A stretch of DNA of 6,561 nucleotides from Syntrophomonadaceae bacterium (lineage in GTDB: Bacteria; Bacillota_D; Dethiobacteria; DTU022), in the NCBI GenBank assembly GCA_003551865.1, contig PUNU01000186.1, positions 1 through 6,561 on the forward strand, in the 5' to 3' direction. Position 1 is the first letter of the stretch. Every line of letters begins with the position of its first letter. A model generated the notes under the pieces. That model was not told the origin of the DNA. It searched no databases and saw only the letters and a program-made list of their open reading frames with translations. The translations under genes were made by a program, and so were the position numbers. Positions 1-6,524 of this stretch are shown here, piece after piece.

Positions 1-100
1 AGCCGGTTGCAAAGCCGTTATCGGAATAGAGAGGCTCTGATGGGAGCAACTGGAGTGGTACCGCGGGATAAACCCGTCTCTTTATAGAGGCGGGTTTTTT
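1..100 (+). promoter_or_regulatory. T-box riboswitch leader, 3' part (antiterminator and terminator)
   Basis: This is the 3' portion of a T-box leader, which senses uncharged tRNA and then allows transcription of the gene behind it. The T-box motif occupies 52-66. The antiterminator can be drawn in full: GGAG (52-55) pairs with CTCT (78-81), a seven-base bulge TGGTACC (56-62) is left to contact the tRNA acceptor end, and GCGGG (63-67) pairs with CCCGT (73-77). A small stem CCG/CGG (15-17/22-24) looks like the usual Stem III. Stem I with the specifier codon lies left of the window, so the amino acid cannot be read. The variable base after TGG is T59, which would pair with a tRNA whose discriminator base is A. 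The likely target is the aminotransferase at 127 and possibly the whole block. Confidence 0.93.
70..100 (+). terminator. Intrinsic terminator of the T-box leader
   Basis: An 11-bp stem (70-80 with 87-97, one G-U pair at 77/90) closes a six-base loop and runs straight into a T tract ending at 100. Its 5' arm shares bases 73-80 with the 3' side of the antiterminator, so the two folds exclude each other. This is the normal T-box switch. Confidence 0.93.
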
Positions 101-126
101 AGTTTCCAGGAGGGAGTGCAACCTCG

Positions 127-1380
127 ATGAGTATTTCATGGCCCAATTATTTTGCCAGCCGCGCAAGCAGCATAACCGGCTCACAGATCAGGCAGTACTT
201 TTCACTGACCGAGCGGCCAGAGGTGATCTCCTTCGCCGGGGGCTTCCCCGACAGCGATATTTTTCCGCAGGAAAAGATCACCATGACCCTTTCCCGAATG
301 ATTGAGGAAGAAGCCGGCCGGGCAATGCAGTACGGCCCCACCGAAGGCCACCTGGAACTGCGCCGGCATCTGGCGGAAAAAAATAGCCGCAGCGATAAAA
401 CATGTACAGTTGACAATGTTATTATTACCGACGGTTCCCAACAGGGCCTGGATCTTTTGTGCATGATTTTACTCGATCCCGGCGATCCCGTCCTGGTTGA
501 AGAGCCGGCTTATATCGGGGGAATGAGCGCCATTAAATCATACGGCGGCATTCCGGTCGGCATCGCCATGGATAACGAAGGACCCGTGCCCGCCGCAATG
601 GAAAATGCCATTTTGAAACTGCGCAAAAAGGGCAAAAGCCCAAAGTTTTTCTATACCGTACCCAATTTTCAAAATCCGACCGGTCTAACCACCGGCTTAA
701 ACCGGCGCCGGGAAATCCTGGCTGTGGCCTCTCGTTACAGTATGGCTGTCGTCGAAGACGACCCTTACGGGGAACTCTGCTATGAAGGCGAGGTCCCTTC
801 CTCATATTTTGATATCGATAACCACGACCGTGTAATCTACCTTGGGTCATATTCCAAGGTATTGATCCCCGGAATCCGCATTGGATGGATGACCGGACCG
901 GAACCTTTAATCGAAAAGATCACCCTGGCCAAGCAGAGCAGTGACCTCTGCTCAAGCTCTCTCGGCCAGCAGCTGGCTTACCGCCTCTCCCGGGAAGGAT
1001 TTATCGCCAGGCATATTGAGGATTTAAAATACGCTTACCGGAAAAAAAGGGATGCCATGGTCGAATCGATGGAACGCTGCTTTCCTGAAGATATAGTATA
1101 TAATAGACCAAGAGGAGGGTTTTTTGTCTGGGTTAATTTTCCCGGCCGCTATCCGGCAAGCACGGGGCTGCTTGATATGGCCCTGCGCCGCAATGTCGCT
1201 TTCGTCCCGGGCGAAGGCTTTTCCAGCTGCGGCACCTGCACGCACAGCGCCCGGTTTTCTTTCAGCCAACCCGGATGTAAAGAGATCGTCGCCGGCGTAG
1301 AGAGGCTGGGACGGCTTTTTCAAGAAGTTGGCGCTGAAAAAGTAGCCGGCTCCGCACTTTTTAATGACGCCGGCATCTAA
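127..1380 (+). CDS. PLP-dependent aminotransferase, class I/II (LysN/MocR-like without HTH)
   Basis: A fold-type I PLP aminotransferase of 417 residues, full length for the family and cytosolic. Visible landmarks are SFAGGFP near residue 35, GSQQGLDL (103-110) for cofactor phosphate contact, NPTG (183-186), EDDPYGEL with Asp211 and Tyr214 facing the PLP ring, SYSK with the Schiff-base Lys244 followed by a PGIRIGW stretch, and Arg376 in ARFSFS for the substrate carboxylate. The overall pattern is that of the COG1167 group (2-aminoadipate, aromatic and branched-chain aminotransferases), but there is no N-terminal GntR helix-turn-helix, so it is an enzyme and not a MocR regulator. Substrate cannot be assigned. 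The ATG at 127 follows AGGAGGG (108-114) at a rather long 12-nt spacing; no better in-frame start is seen. It lies directly behind the T-box, suggesting control by the supply of one amino acid. It does not look like HisC. Confidence 0.93.
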   Translation: MSISWPNYFASRASSITGSQIRQYFSLTERPEVISFAGGFPDSDIFPQEKITMTLSRMIEEEAGRAMQYGPTEGHLELRRHLAEKNSRSDKTCTVDNVIITDGSQQGLDLLCMILLDPGDPVLVEEPAYIGGMSAIKSYGGIPVGIAMDNEGPVPAAMENAILKLRKKGKSPKFFYTVPNFQNPTGLTTGLNRRREILAVASRYSMAVVEDDPYGELCYEGEVPSSYFDIDNHDRVIYLGSYSKVLIPGIRIGWMTGPEPLIEKITLAKQSSDLCSSSLGQQLAYRLSREGFIARHIEDLKYAYRKKRDAMVESMERCFPEDIVYNRPRGGFFVWVNFPGRYPASTGLLDMALRRNVAFVPGEGFSSCGTCTHSARFSFSQPGCKEIVAGVERLGRLFQEVGAEKVAGSALFNDAGI

Positions 1381-1431
1381 AAAAATTTGACACAAACCGC
1401 CTCCTCACCATTCTTGACATACCTCCGACAC

Positions 1432-1437
1432 AGGAAG
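1432..1437 (+). promoter_or_regulatory. Ribosome binding site that fixes the hisH start
   Basis: AGGAAG ends 9 nt before the ATG at 1447. This supports that ATG over the in-frame TTG at 1387, which lies just after the stop of the previous gene, has no such site, and would add 20 residues with no counterpart in HisH proteins. Confidence 0.7.
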
Positions 1438-1446
1438 TGGCAGCCC

Positions 1447-2079
1447 ATGCCTTCACCGGTAATAATCGACAGCGAATGTGCGAACTTAAACAGTGTCTAC
1501 AAGGCCGCCATGATGGTCGGCCTTGATCCAATCGTTTCCGATGACTTAAAGATCATATCATCGGCCGGCGCGTTAATCTTCCCCGGGGTGGGTTCTTTCG
1601 ATCACGCAGTTTCGATCATCAACAGAAAAAACCTGGCGGAAGTCCTGATGGATGCAATAGCAGCGGAAAAACCTTTTCTGGGCATCTGCCTCGGCATGCA
1701 GCTGCTTTTTTCCAGCAGTGAGGAAGCACGCAGCCCCGAAGGTCCGACCCGCGGACTGAACGTTATTCCCGGAAAAGTGAAGCGTTTTCCACCCGGCCTT
1801 CCGGTACCTCATGTCGGCTGGAATAAAGTTGATCCGGCCCTCGAACACCCCTTGTTTTCCGGCTTAAAAAGCGGACCATACTTTTACTTCACCCATTCAT
1901 ACTATGCCCGCCCGGAAGCCGGCGAACATATCCTGGCTTTAACCGAGTATGGTTTTCCATTTACTTCGGCCGTTTGCAGAGGTAACCTGTTCGGGGTTCA
2001 GTTCCACCCGGAAAAGAGCGGCACTGCAGGCTTGCGCCTGCTTGCCAATTTTGGTAGAATCATAACCGACCGGCGGTAA
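1447..2079 (+). CDS. hisH: Imidazole glycerol phosphate synthase, glutaminase subunit HisH
   Basis: The glutaminase half of IGP synthase. It hydrolyses glutamine and channels ammonia into HisF in the fifth step of histidine synthesis. At 210 residues it has the normal length. Class I amidotransferase landmarks are PGVGSF (46-51), the nucleophile Cys81 in GICLGMQ, HVGWN (122-126), FTHSYY near 148-153, and QFHPEKSG with His187 and Glu189 completing the triad. The extreme N-terminus is unusual: where HisH normally reads IIDYGxGNL, this protein reads IIDSECANL (residues 6-14). The rest is orthodox. The gene follows the aminotransferase stop by 66 nt and precedes hisF, its partner, by 90 nt; hisA, often found between them, is absent. 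Glutaminases of bacillosamine- or legionaminate-type sugar pathways are related, but the canonical HisF next door argues for histidine. Confidence 0.95.
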   Translation: MPSPVIIDSECANLNSVYKAAMMVGLDPIVSDDLKIISSAGALIFPGVGSFDHAVSIINRKNLAEVLMDAIAAEKPFLGICLGMQLLFSSSEEARSPEGPTRGLNVIPGKVKRFPPGLPVPHVGWNKVDPALEHPLFSGLKSGPYFYFTHSYYARPEAGEHILALTEYGFPFTSAVCRGNLFGVQFHPEKSGTAGLRLLANFGRIITDRR

Positions 2080-2131
2080 AAATTACCGGGGAAGTGTCAG
2101 CGTGATAGCCGGCATATGCCAATAAATAGTG

Positions 2132-2152
2132 CCGGGTGCCCCACTGCACCGG
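2132..2152 (+). other. Hairpin in the hisH-hisF gap, next to the hisF ribosome binding site
   Basis: CCGG-(G)-TGC at 2132-2139 can pair with GCACCGG at 2146-2152, giving seven base pairs with one bulged G and a six-base loop. It ends two bases before the hisF Shine-Dalgarno AAGGAG. No T tract follows, so it is not an intrinsic terminator. A role in hisF translation or message processing is possible but only inferred. Confidence 0.45.
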
Positions 2153-2154
2153 TT

Positions 2155-2160
2155 AAGGAG
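2155..2160 (+). promoter_or_regulatory. Ribosome binding site that fixes the hisF GTG start
   Basis: AAGGAG ends 9 nt before GTG 2170. The protein then begins [12 protein letters not shown], matching the usual HisF start, so the in-frame ATG at 2116, which would add 18 residues upstream of this site, is not used. TTG at 2167 is possible but less likely. Confidence 0.75.
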
Positions 2161-2169
2161 ATAAATTTG

Positions 2170-2964
2170 GTGCTGGCAAAACGAATCATACCATGTTTGG
2201 ATGTGCGGGACGGCCGGGTGGTCAAAGGTACCCGCTTTGTTAATTTAAGGGATGCCGGCGATCCGGTCGAACTAGCCGGTTTTTACAGCAGTGAGGGTGC
2301 AGATGAGCTGGTTTTTCTCGATATCACCGCTTCCTTGGAAGGAAGGCGCGCAATAGTTGACGCTGTGAGCAAAGCTGCCGATGCCGTATTTATCCCCCTC
2401 ACTGTCGGCGGAGGCATCGATTCCCCCGAATTCATGCAGGAGCTTCTGCAGTCGGGAGCCGACAAAGTTTCATTGAATACAGCAGCTTTAAAAAACCCGG
2501 CTTTGATCAAAACCGGCGCAGAACGCTTCGGCAGTCAATGCATAGTTGCCGCCATCGACGCCCGCCGCGTTAAGAACACTTCAGGATCCCGGCCGCAAAA
2601 ATGGGAAGTCTACAGCCACGGCGGACGCACTCCCACCGGCCGTAACGTCGTGGAATGGGCTCGTGAGGTTGAAGAACTGGGCGCCGGAGAAATCCTGCTC
2701 ACATCCATGGACGCAGACGGCACCCAGGACGGTTACGACACCGAACTGCTGGCTGCGGTTACAGAAGCGGTCGAAATCCCGGTAATTGCTTCCGGGGGAG
2801 CAGGCAGTCTGGAACACCTGTATGAAGCTTTGACAATCGGTAATGCTCATGCCGTGCTTGCCGCTTCCATTCTTCACTACGGCACTTACAGCATTGCCGA
2901 AATAAAAGATTACCTGTCTTTAAGAGGACTGCCGGTACGACCGGTTAACAATAAACAATCATGA
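2170..2964 (+). CDS. hisF: Imidazole glycerol phosphate synthase, cyclase subunit HisF
   Basis: The TIM-barrel synthase that takes ammonia from HisH and converts PRFAR to imidazole glycerol phosphate and AICAR. It has 264 residues from GTG 2170, slightly longer than the usual 250-260, partly from a loop of about 10 residues after residue 133. Both catalytic aspartates are at the standard positions, Asp11 in PCLDV and Asp130 in AAIDAR. Ammonia-gate residues known from Thermotoga HisF also appear conserved: Arg5, Glu46, Lys99 and Glu174 (equivalent to Glu167). Phosphate-binding glycine motifs are VGGGI (79-83) and SGGAG (208-212). The strict active site points to true histidine synthesis, not a sugar-amidating paralogue. 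hisA and the other his genes are not in the window, so the pathway must be completed elsewhere. pdxS starts 21 nt after the stop. Confidence 0.97.
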   Translation: MLAKRIIPCLDVRDGRVVKGTRFVNLRDAGDPVELAGFYSSEGADELVFLDITASLEGRRAIVDAVSKAADAVFIPLTVGGGIDSPEFMQELLQSGADKVSLNTAALKNPALIKTGAERFGSQCIVAAIDARRVKNTSGSRPQKWEVYSHGGRTPTGRNVVEWAREVEELGAGEILLTSMDADGTQDGYDTELLAAVTEAVEIPVIASGGAGSLEHLYEALTIGNAHAVLAASILHYGTYSIAEIKDYLSLRGLPVRPVNNKQS

Positions 2965-2985
2965 TCTGCGAGAGGAGTTTTTAAA

Positions 2986-3870
2986 ATGAAAGAACATGGA
3001 ACCTTTCGGGTAAAAAAAGGCATGGCCCAGATGCAAAAGGGCGGCGTGATCATGGATGTTACAACCATTGAGCAGGCCCAAATTGCGGAAAATGCCGGAG
3101 CCGTCGCGGTGATGGCTCTGGAACGGGTGCCGGCTGACATCAGGGCGGCCGGAGGGGTAGCCCGCATGGCCGACCCGGTAATGATCAAGAAAATAATGGA
3201 GGCCGTTACCATCCCGGTCATGGCTAAAGTAAGAATCGGTCATATTGCCGAAGCCCAAATCATGGAAGAGCTTGGCGTTGACTATATTGACGAAAGCGAA
3301 GTCCTTACTCCCGCCGACGAAGAGTACCACATCAACAAGCACGAGTTTAATTTGCCCTTTGTCTGCGGGGCAAGAGACCTGGGGGAAGCCCTGCGCCGCA
3401 TCTCCGAGGGAGCGGCGATGATCCGGACCAAGGGTGAACCGGGCACAGGAAACGTAGTAGAGGCGGTCAGGCATATGCGCAAAGTAATGGACCAGATCCG
3501 CCAGGTGCTCAACAAATCCGAAGATGAGCTTGTTGTAATGGCCCGCGATATGGGGGTATCGGTAGAACTGCTGCACGAAGTGAAAAAAGAAGGGCGGCTT
3601 CCCGTGGTCAATTTTGCCGCCGGCGGAATTGCTTCACCGGCTGACGCCTCCCTGATGATGCAGCTTGGCTCCGACGGTATTTTCGTCGGTTCCGGTATTT
3701 TCAAATCAGAAAATCCGCAAAAAGTAGCCGAAGCCATCGTTAAAGCAACCATGCATTACGACGATCCGAAAGTATTGGCCGAAGTGGCCGAAGGCCTGGG
3801 CCTGGCCATGCCCGGCCTGGAGATGTCCACCCTGACTGAAGCCGACCGGATGCAGGCAAGAGGAGTTTAA
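2986..3870 (+). CDS. pdxS: Pyridoxal 5'-phosphate synthase, lyase subunit PdxS
   Basis: The synthase subunit of the DXP-independent vitamin B6 pathway. It builds PLP from ribose 5-phosphate, glyceraldehyde 3-phosphate and ammonia supplied by PdxT. In the family twelve PdxS chains form a double hexamer ring. The 294 residues match the usual length, and the sequence is very close to the family consensus. Catalytic residues sit at the standard positions: Asp24 in GGVIMDV, Lys81 in [10 protein letters not shown], and Lys149 in [27 protein letters not shown] (residues 48-64) and [13 protein letters not shown] (209-221) are also diagnostic. The ATG has AGGAG (2973-2977) at 8-nt spacing. pdxT follows after 9 nt, and its ribosome binding site lies inside the last codons of pdxS, so the two are probably translated together. 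Confidence 0.98.
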   Translation: MKEHGTFRVKKGMAQMQKGGVIMDVTTIEQAQIAENAGAVAVMALERVPADIRAAGGVARMADPVMIKKIMEAVTIPVMAKVRIGHIAEAQIMEELGVDYIDESEVLTPADEEYHINKHEFNLPFVCGARDLGEALRRISEGAAMIRTKGEPGTGNVVEAVRHMRKVMDQIRQVLNKSEDELVVMARDMGVSVELLHEVKKEGRLPVVNFAAGGIASPADASLMMQLGSDGIFVGSGIFKSENPQKVAEAIVKATMHYDDPKVLAEVAEGLGLAMPGLEMSTLTEADRMQARGV

Positions 3871-3879
3871 GTTGGAAAC

Positions 3880-4461
3880 ATGAAAATTGGCGTCCTTGCC
3901 ATCCAGGGGGCGGTAGCGGAGCACTTGAAGCTGCTTGAGCGATGCGGTGTCCATGCCGTGCCTGTAAAGGATCCTGAGGCCCTGGAAAGTACAGCCGGCC
4001 TGATCATCCCGGGCGGTGAAAGCACTACCATCGGAAAACTGCTTGAGCAGTATAAACTGGCAGAACCGATCAGGAAGCGCAGCGCCCAAAAAACCCTTGC
4101 CGTATTCGGAACCTGTGCCGGAATGGTTTTGATGGCCCGGGAAATATCCGACGGTATTGCCGGTCAGCCAAAACTGGGTTTGCTGGATATAAAGGTCAGG
4201 CGCAACGCCTTCGGACGCCAGCGAGAAAGTTTTGAAACAGAGCTAAATTTTCATTCATTTGACCGGCCCCTGGCCGGTGTTTTTATTAGGGCCCCGATTG
4301 TGGAAGAAGCAGGCCCCGATGTCAAAGTGCTGGCTTCCCTCCCCGAAGGAACAGTCGCTGTCCGCCAGGGCGGTTTGCTGGCCGTATCTTTCCATCCGGA
4401 ACTGACCGACGACCTGAGGGTGCATGGCTATTTTGTGAAAATGTGCGCTAATATAAAATGA
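3880..4461 (+). CDS. pdxT: Pyridoxal 5'-phosphate synthase, glutaminase subunit PdxT
   Basis: The class I glutaminase that delivers ammonia to PdxS; it is generally active only when docked on PdxS. It has 193 residues, normal for the family. Landmarks are the start MKIGVLAIQGAVAEH, IPGGEST (43-49), the nucleophile Cys79 in FGTCAGM, RRNAFGRQ (107-114), and FHPELT with His172 and Glu174 completing the triad. The ATG at 3880 lies 14 nt after AGGAG (3861-3865), a long spacing; the nearer GGA at 3875 is weak. No other in-frame start fits the conserved N-terminus. It is the last plus-strand gene here and converges on guaA with 12 nt between stop codons, and no strong terminator is visible between them. 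Confidence 0.98.
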   Translation: MKIGVLAIQGAVAEHLKLLERCGVHAVPVKDPEALESTAGLIIPGGESTTIGKLLEQYKLAEPIRKRSAQKTLAVFGTCAGMVLMAREISDGIAGQPKLGLLDIKVRRNAFGRQRESFETELNFHSFDRPLAGVFIRAPIVEEAGPDVKVLASLPEGTVAVRQGGLLAVSFHPELTDDLRVHGYFVKMCANIK

Positions 4462-4473
4462 TAAATGAAAAAT

Positions 4474-6054
4474 TTATTCCCATTCAATAGTGCCGGGAGG
4501 TTTTGATGTTACGTCATAAACCACCCTGGCTACAGTCGGGATTTCGCCGGTGATCCGTGCAGAAATTTTTTCCAGCAGGTCATGAGACAGGCGGGCCCAA
4601 TCCGCCGTCATTGCATCTTCGGAAACCACCGCCCGTAAAGCAATCACCGGTCCGTAATGGCGGTCGTCCCCTTTAATGCCGACCACGTTGACATCGGTAA
4701 GTACGGCAAAATACTGCCACAGCTCTTCGGCCAGCCCCGCCGCTGCGATCTCTTCTCTAAAAATGGCATCGGCCCGCTGTAAAAGATCCAGCTTCTTTGC
4801 GGTTACATCACCGATAATGCGCACCGCCAGGCCTGGCCCCGGAAAGGGCTGTCTTTTCAAAATCGCTTCGGGCAGCCCCAGTTCCGCACCCACCAGGCGC
4901 ACTTCATCTTTGAACAACTCCCGCAGGGGTTCGACCAGCTCAAAGCCCAGCTCTTCAGGCAAACCTCCTACGTTGTGGTGGGACTTGATCACAGCTGAAC
5001 CGTCAACACTGCCGCTTTCGATTACATCAGGGTAGATTGTTCCCTGGGCCAAAAAAGCGATGTCGCCCATTGAAAGGGCTTTCTCTTTAAACACTTTTAT
5101 AAACTCACCGCCAATGATGCGTCTTTTTTCTTCAGGGTCGGTTACCCCGGCCAGGCATTCCAAAAACCTTTCCGAAGCGTCGATGTGGATTAACTGCCCC
5201 TGCAGGCGCTCCCGGTAGAGTGTGGCAACCTGTTCGGCTTCCTCAAGCCGCAGAAGCCCATGATCGACAAAGATAAATACCGCTCTTTCTCCTATGGCCC
5301 GGTCCAGCAGAAAAGCGACTACCGAAGAATCGACGCCTCCACTCAGAGCACAGACCACCCGGTCTTTTTCTCCAACCAGCACCCGGATCTTTAGCACCGC
5401 ATCCTCGACAAACCTGCGCGGAGTCCAGGTTTCACTGCAGCCGCATACAATAAATAGGAAATTTTTCAATACACTCTCCCCACAGGGAGTGTGAAATACT
5501 TCGGGATGAAACTGCAGCCCGTATATTTTCCGGTTATGATCACCGACAGCGGCAATTGTATCGTTCTCGGTACGGGCCAGCACACTAAAACCCGGCGGCG
5601 GTTGTGACACCTCGTCCTGATGATTCATCCAACCGCACTGCTCTGCGTCGCCGCAGAAATAATCACCCGCAAACAGCGCCTCGTTATCGGTAATCTTAAA
5701 CGAAGTGCGGCCGAATTCTGAACGATCTCCCTTCTGCACCTCTCCACCCAGATCCACGGTCAGCAGGTGCAGGCCGTAACAGATACCCAGGATCGGCAGG
5801 CCACTTTCATAAACAGTCCGATCCGGCCGGGGGGCTCGCTCCTGGTAGACACTGGCCGGGCTGCCGGATAGGATTATCCCCGCCGGCCGGTGCCTGTTTA
5901 TTTCCACCCAGGGGGTATTAAAAGGCAGAAGTTCGCAGTAGACTCCGGCTTCCCTGATCCGCCGGGCAATCAGCATACTGTACTGTCCGCCAAAATCTAG
6001 CAGCACAACCTTTTCCCTGGTGCTGGGGGCATCGTCGGGCAGAAAATGATTCAC
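4474..6054 (-). CDS. guaA: GMP synthetase, glutamine-hydrolysing
   Basis: Converts XMP to GMP using ATP and glutamine. From GTG at 6054 the protein has 526 residues, close to the usual 510-525. The N-terminal glutaminase domain (about 15-205) shows LLDFGGQYS, the nucleophile Cys92 in GICYG, and QFHPEVFHT with His183 and Glu185. The ATP-pyrophosphatase domain shows SGGVDSS (238-244), and the C-terminal dimerisation part has [10 protein letters not shown] (358-367) and ends in KPPGTIEWE. Two positions are unusual: C+4 is His96 where GICYGMQ-type motifs have Gln, and WMNHQDEV replaces the common WMSHGDxV. The longer open frame back to 6132 was rejected because its first 26 residues are Arg/Cys-rich and unlike any GuaA. 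The gene faces the B6 block, and its upstream side carries a roughly 400-nt gap and a group II intron. Confidence 0.96.
   Translation of the reverse strand: MNHFLPDDAPSTREKVVLLDFGGQYSMLIARRIREAGVYCELLPFNTPWVEINRHRPAGIILSGSPASVYQERAPRPDRTVYESGLPILGICYGLHLLTVDLGGEVQKGDRSEFGRTSFKITDNEALFAGDYFCGDAEQCGWMNHQDEVSQPPPGFSVLARTENDTIAAVGDHNRKIYGLQFHPEVFHTPCGESVLKNFLFIVCGCSETWTPRRFVEDAVLKIRVLVGEKDRVVCALSGGVDSSVVAFLLDRAIGERAVFIFVDHGLLRLEEAEQVATLYRERLQGQLIHIDASERFLECLAGVTDPEEKRRIIGGEFIKVFKEKALSMGDIAFLAQGTIYPDVIESGSVDGSAVIKSHHNVGGLPEELGFELVEPLRELFKDEVRLVGAELGLPEAILKRQPFPGPGLAVRIIGDVTAKKLDLLQRADAIFREEIAAAGLAEELWQYFAVLTDVNVVGIKGDDRHYGPVIALRAVVSEDAMTADWARLSHDLLEKISARITGEIPTVARVVYDVTSKPPGTIEWE
4493..4529. repeat. 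Imperfect inverted repeat at the pdxT/guaA convergence
   Basis: Three stacked arms pair: 4493-4497 with 4525-4529, 4499-4503 with 4518-4522, and 4504-4508 with 4512-4516. This gives 15 base pairs including two G-U type pairs, a small internal loop, one bulge and a three-base loop. It lies in the last codons of guaA, 32 nt past the pdxT stop. No T tract follows on either strand, so it is not a standard intrinsic terminator. It could stabilise the 3' end of pdxT read-through RNA, or it may simply reflect conserved guaA codons. Confidence 0.35.
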
Positions 6055-6450
6055 AGTCAGCTCACCTTTCCTATCAACTTTTCCGGTCTTTCGTAACAGT
6101 CTGCAGCACCTGCGGGCGCAGGCGATCACCACACCACCGGTTTTCCTGCTTCTGCACTGCCAATAAGTTTATACTTAATTTAGGCAGGTTTCCAGGGCCG
6201 CCCGAACCGGTATTGCAGCCTTAAAATCAATTCTGTCATTTTTTAAATTCTCCGAGATAGGCTTTTTTCCTTCTCTTCAGCCGGGATGCTTAAAAACTCC
6301 GACAAGATGCTGCATTTAGTAAATACCAACTCCCTCGGGGAGCACCTTTGCAGTCTATAAAAATTGTAACTACTCAAGCCTAACCCGCTATGCCATAGGG
6401 GACGGTTCCATCGTTTTCCCTTCGGCCTTCGCTACGCTCAGGAACGCTCG
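6055..6450 (-). other. Region upstream of guaA without a convincing gene
   Basis: This stretch of just under 400 nt lies between the group II intron end and guaA. I see no purine riboswitch core, no T-box and no tRNA. No promoter is convincing; TATAAA on the minus strand (about 6172-6167) lacks a good -35 box. Small hairpins occur at 6109-6122 (CCTGCG/CGCAGG) and 6330-6342 (CTCCC/GGGAG), neither with a T tract. A 19-codon frame (6239-6180, minus) starts at ATG with GGAG about 10 nt upstream. Two longer open stretches without ATG (6431-6243 and 6276-6175, minus) overlap in different frames and could be remains of a decayed gene. The part nearest the intron, rich in CGAAGG and GAGCGT units and containing GGGGACGGTTCC on the plus strand, has the look of a dispersed repeat. 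Confidence 0.5.
6061..6069 (-). promoter_or_regulatory. Ribosome binding site that fixes the guaA GTG start
   Basis: On the minus strand AAAGGTGAG matches the anti-Shine-Dalgarno and ends 6 nt before GTG 6054. The only nearer in-frame alternative is CTG at 6060, which touches the site, so GTG 6054 is preferred. Confidence 0.7.
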
Positions 6451-6453
6451 GTC

Positions 6454-6487
6454 GAGTAGCGCGGGGGAATTTCACCCCCACGCCCTC
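6454..6487 (-). ncRNA. Group II intron domain VI with branch-point adenosine
   Basis: The basal helix is GAG (6487-6485) with CTC (6456-6454). A single adenosine at 6457 is bulged, and above it a 10-bp helix (6484-6475 with 6458-6467) closes a 7-nt loop. A6457 is the seventh base from the predicted intron end at 6451, the normal distance for the lariat branch point. Confidence 0.88.
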
Positions 6488-6490
6488 CCA

Positions 6491-6524
6491 GAACCGGACG
6501 TGAACCTCTCGATTCATCCGGCTC
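6491..6524 (-). ncRNA. Group II intron domain V (catalytic hairpin)
   Basis: Exactly 34 nt with the textbook domain V fold: a 9-bp lower helix carrying the catalytic AGC triad at its positions 2-4, a two-base bulge (AC) on the 3' strand, a 5-bp upper helix and a GAGA (GNRA) tetraloop. Every position pairs as expected, which suggests the ribozyme core here is not decayed. Confidence 0.95.

Noticed and set aside
127..1380. First gene as HisC (histidinol-phosphate aminotransferase) or a MocR regulator
   Set aside because: The motif pattern is that of the LysN/COG1167 group and not HisC, and there is no helix-turn-helix domain before the aminotransferase fold.
1387..1419. Two TTGACA boxes in the aminotransferase-hisH gap as promoters
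   Set aside because: No acceptable -10 hexamer lies 16-18 nt downstream of either box.
1387..1446. TTG start giving HisH 20 extra residues
   Set aside because: No ribosome binding site, the extra residues have no match in HisH, and ATG 1447 has AGGAAG at 9 nt.
2111..2120. Perfect palindrome GGCATATGCC in the hisH-hisF gap as an operator
   Set aside because: It is a single short palindrome with no second copy or promoter nearby; chance is likely.
2116..2169. ATG start giving HisF 18 extra residues
   Set aside because: The strong AAGGAG at 2155-2160 lies inside this extension, and GTG 2170 gives the standard HisF N-terminus.
1447..2964. HisH/HisF as a sugar-amidating pair (nonulosonate or LPS type)
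   Set aside because: HisF keeps Asp11, Asp130 and all gate residues and looks like the true histidine enzyme; no sugar genes are nearby.
2959..3576. Long minus-strand open frame (205 codons) opposite pdxS
   Set aside because: It is antisense to a near-consensus PdxS and has no recognisable protein features; it follows from the codon bias of the real gene.
4461..4477. ATAAAT/ATTTAT hairpin after pdxT as a terminator
   Set aside because: Six A-T pairs only, with no T tract; too weak to call.
6055..6132. N-terminal extension of GuaA from 6132
   Set aside because: The Arg/Cys-rich sequence is unlike GuaA, and AAAGGTGAG points to GTG 6054.
6055..6450. Purine riboswitch ahead of guaA
   Set aside because: The conserved junction and loop sequences of the purine aptamer are not present on the minus strand.
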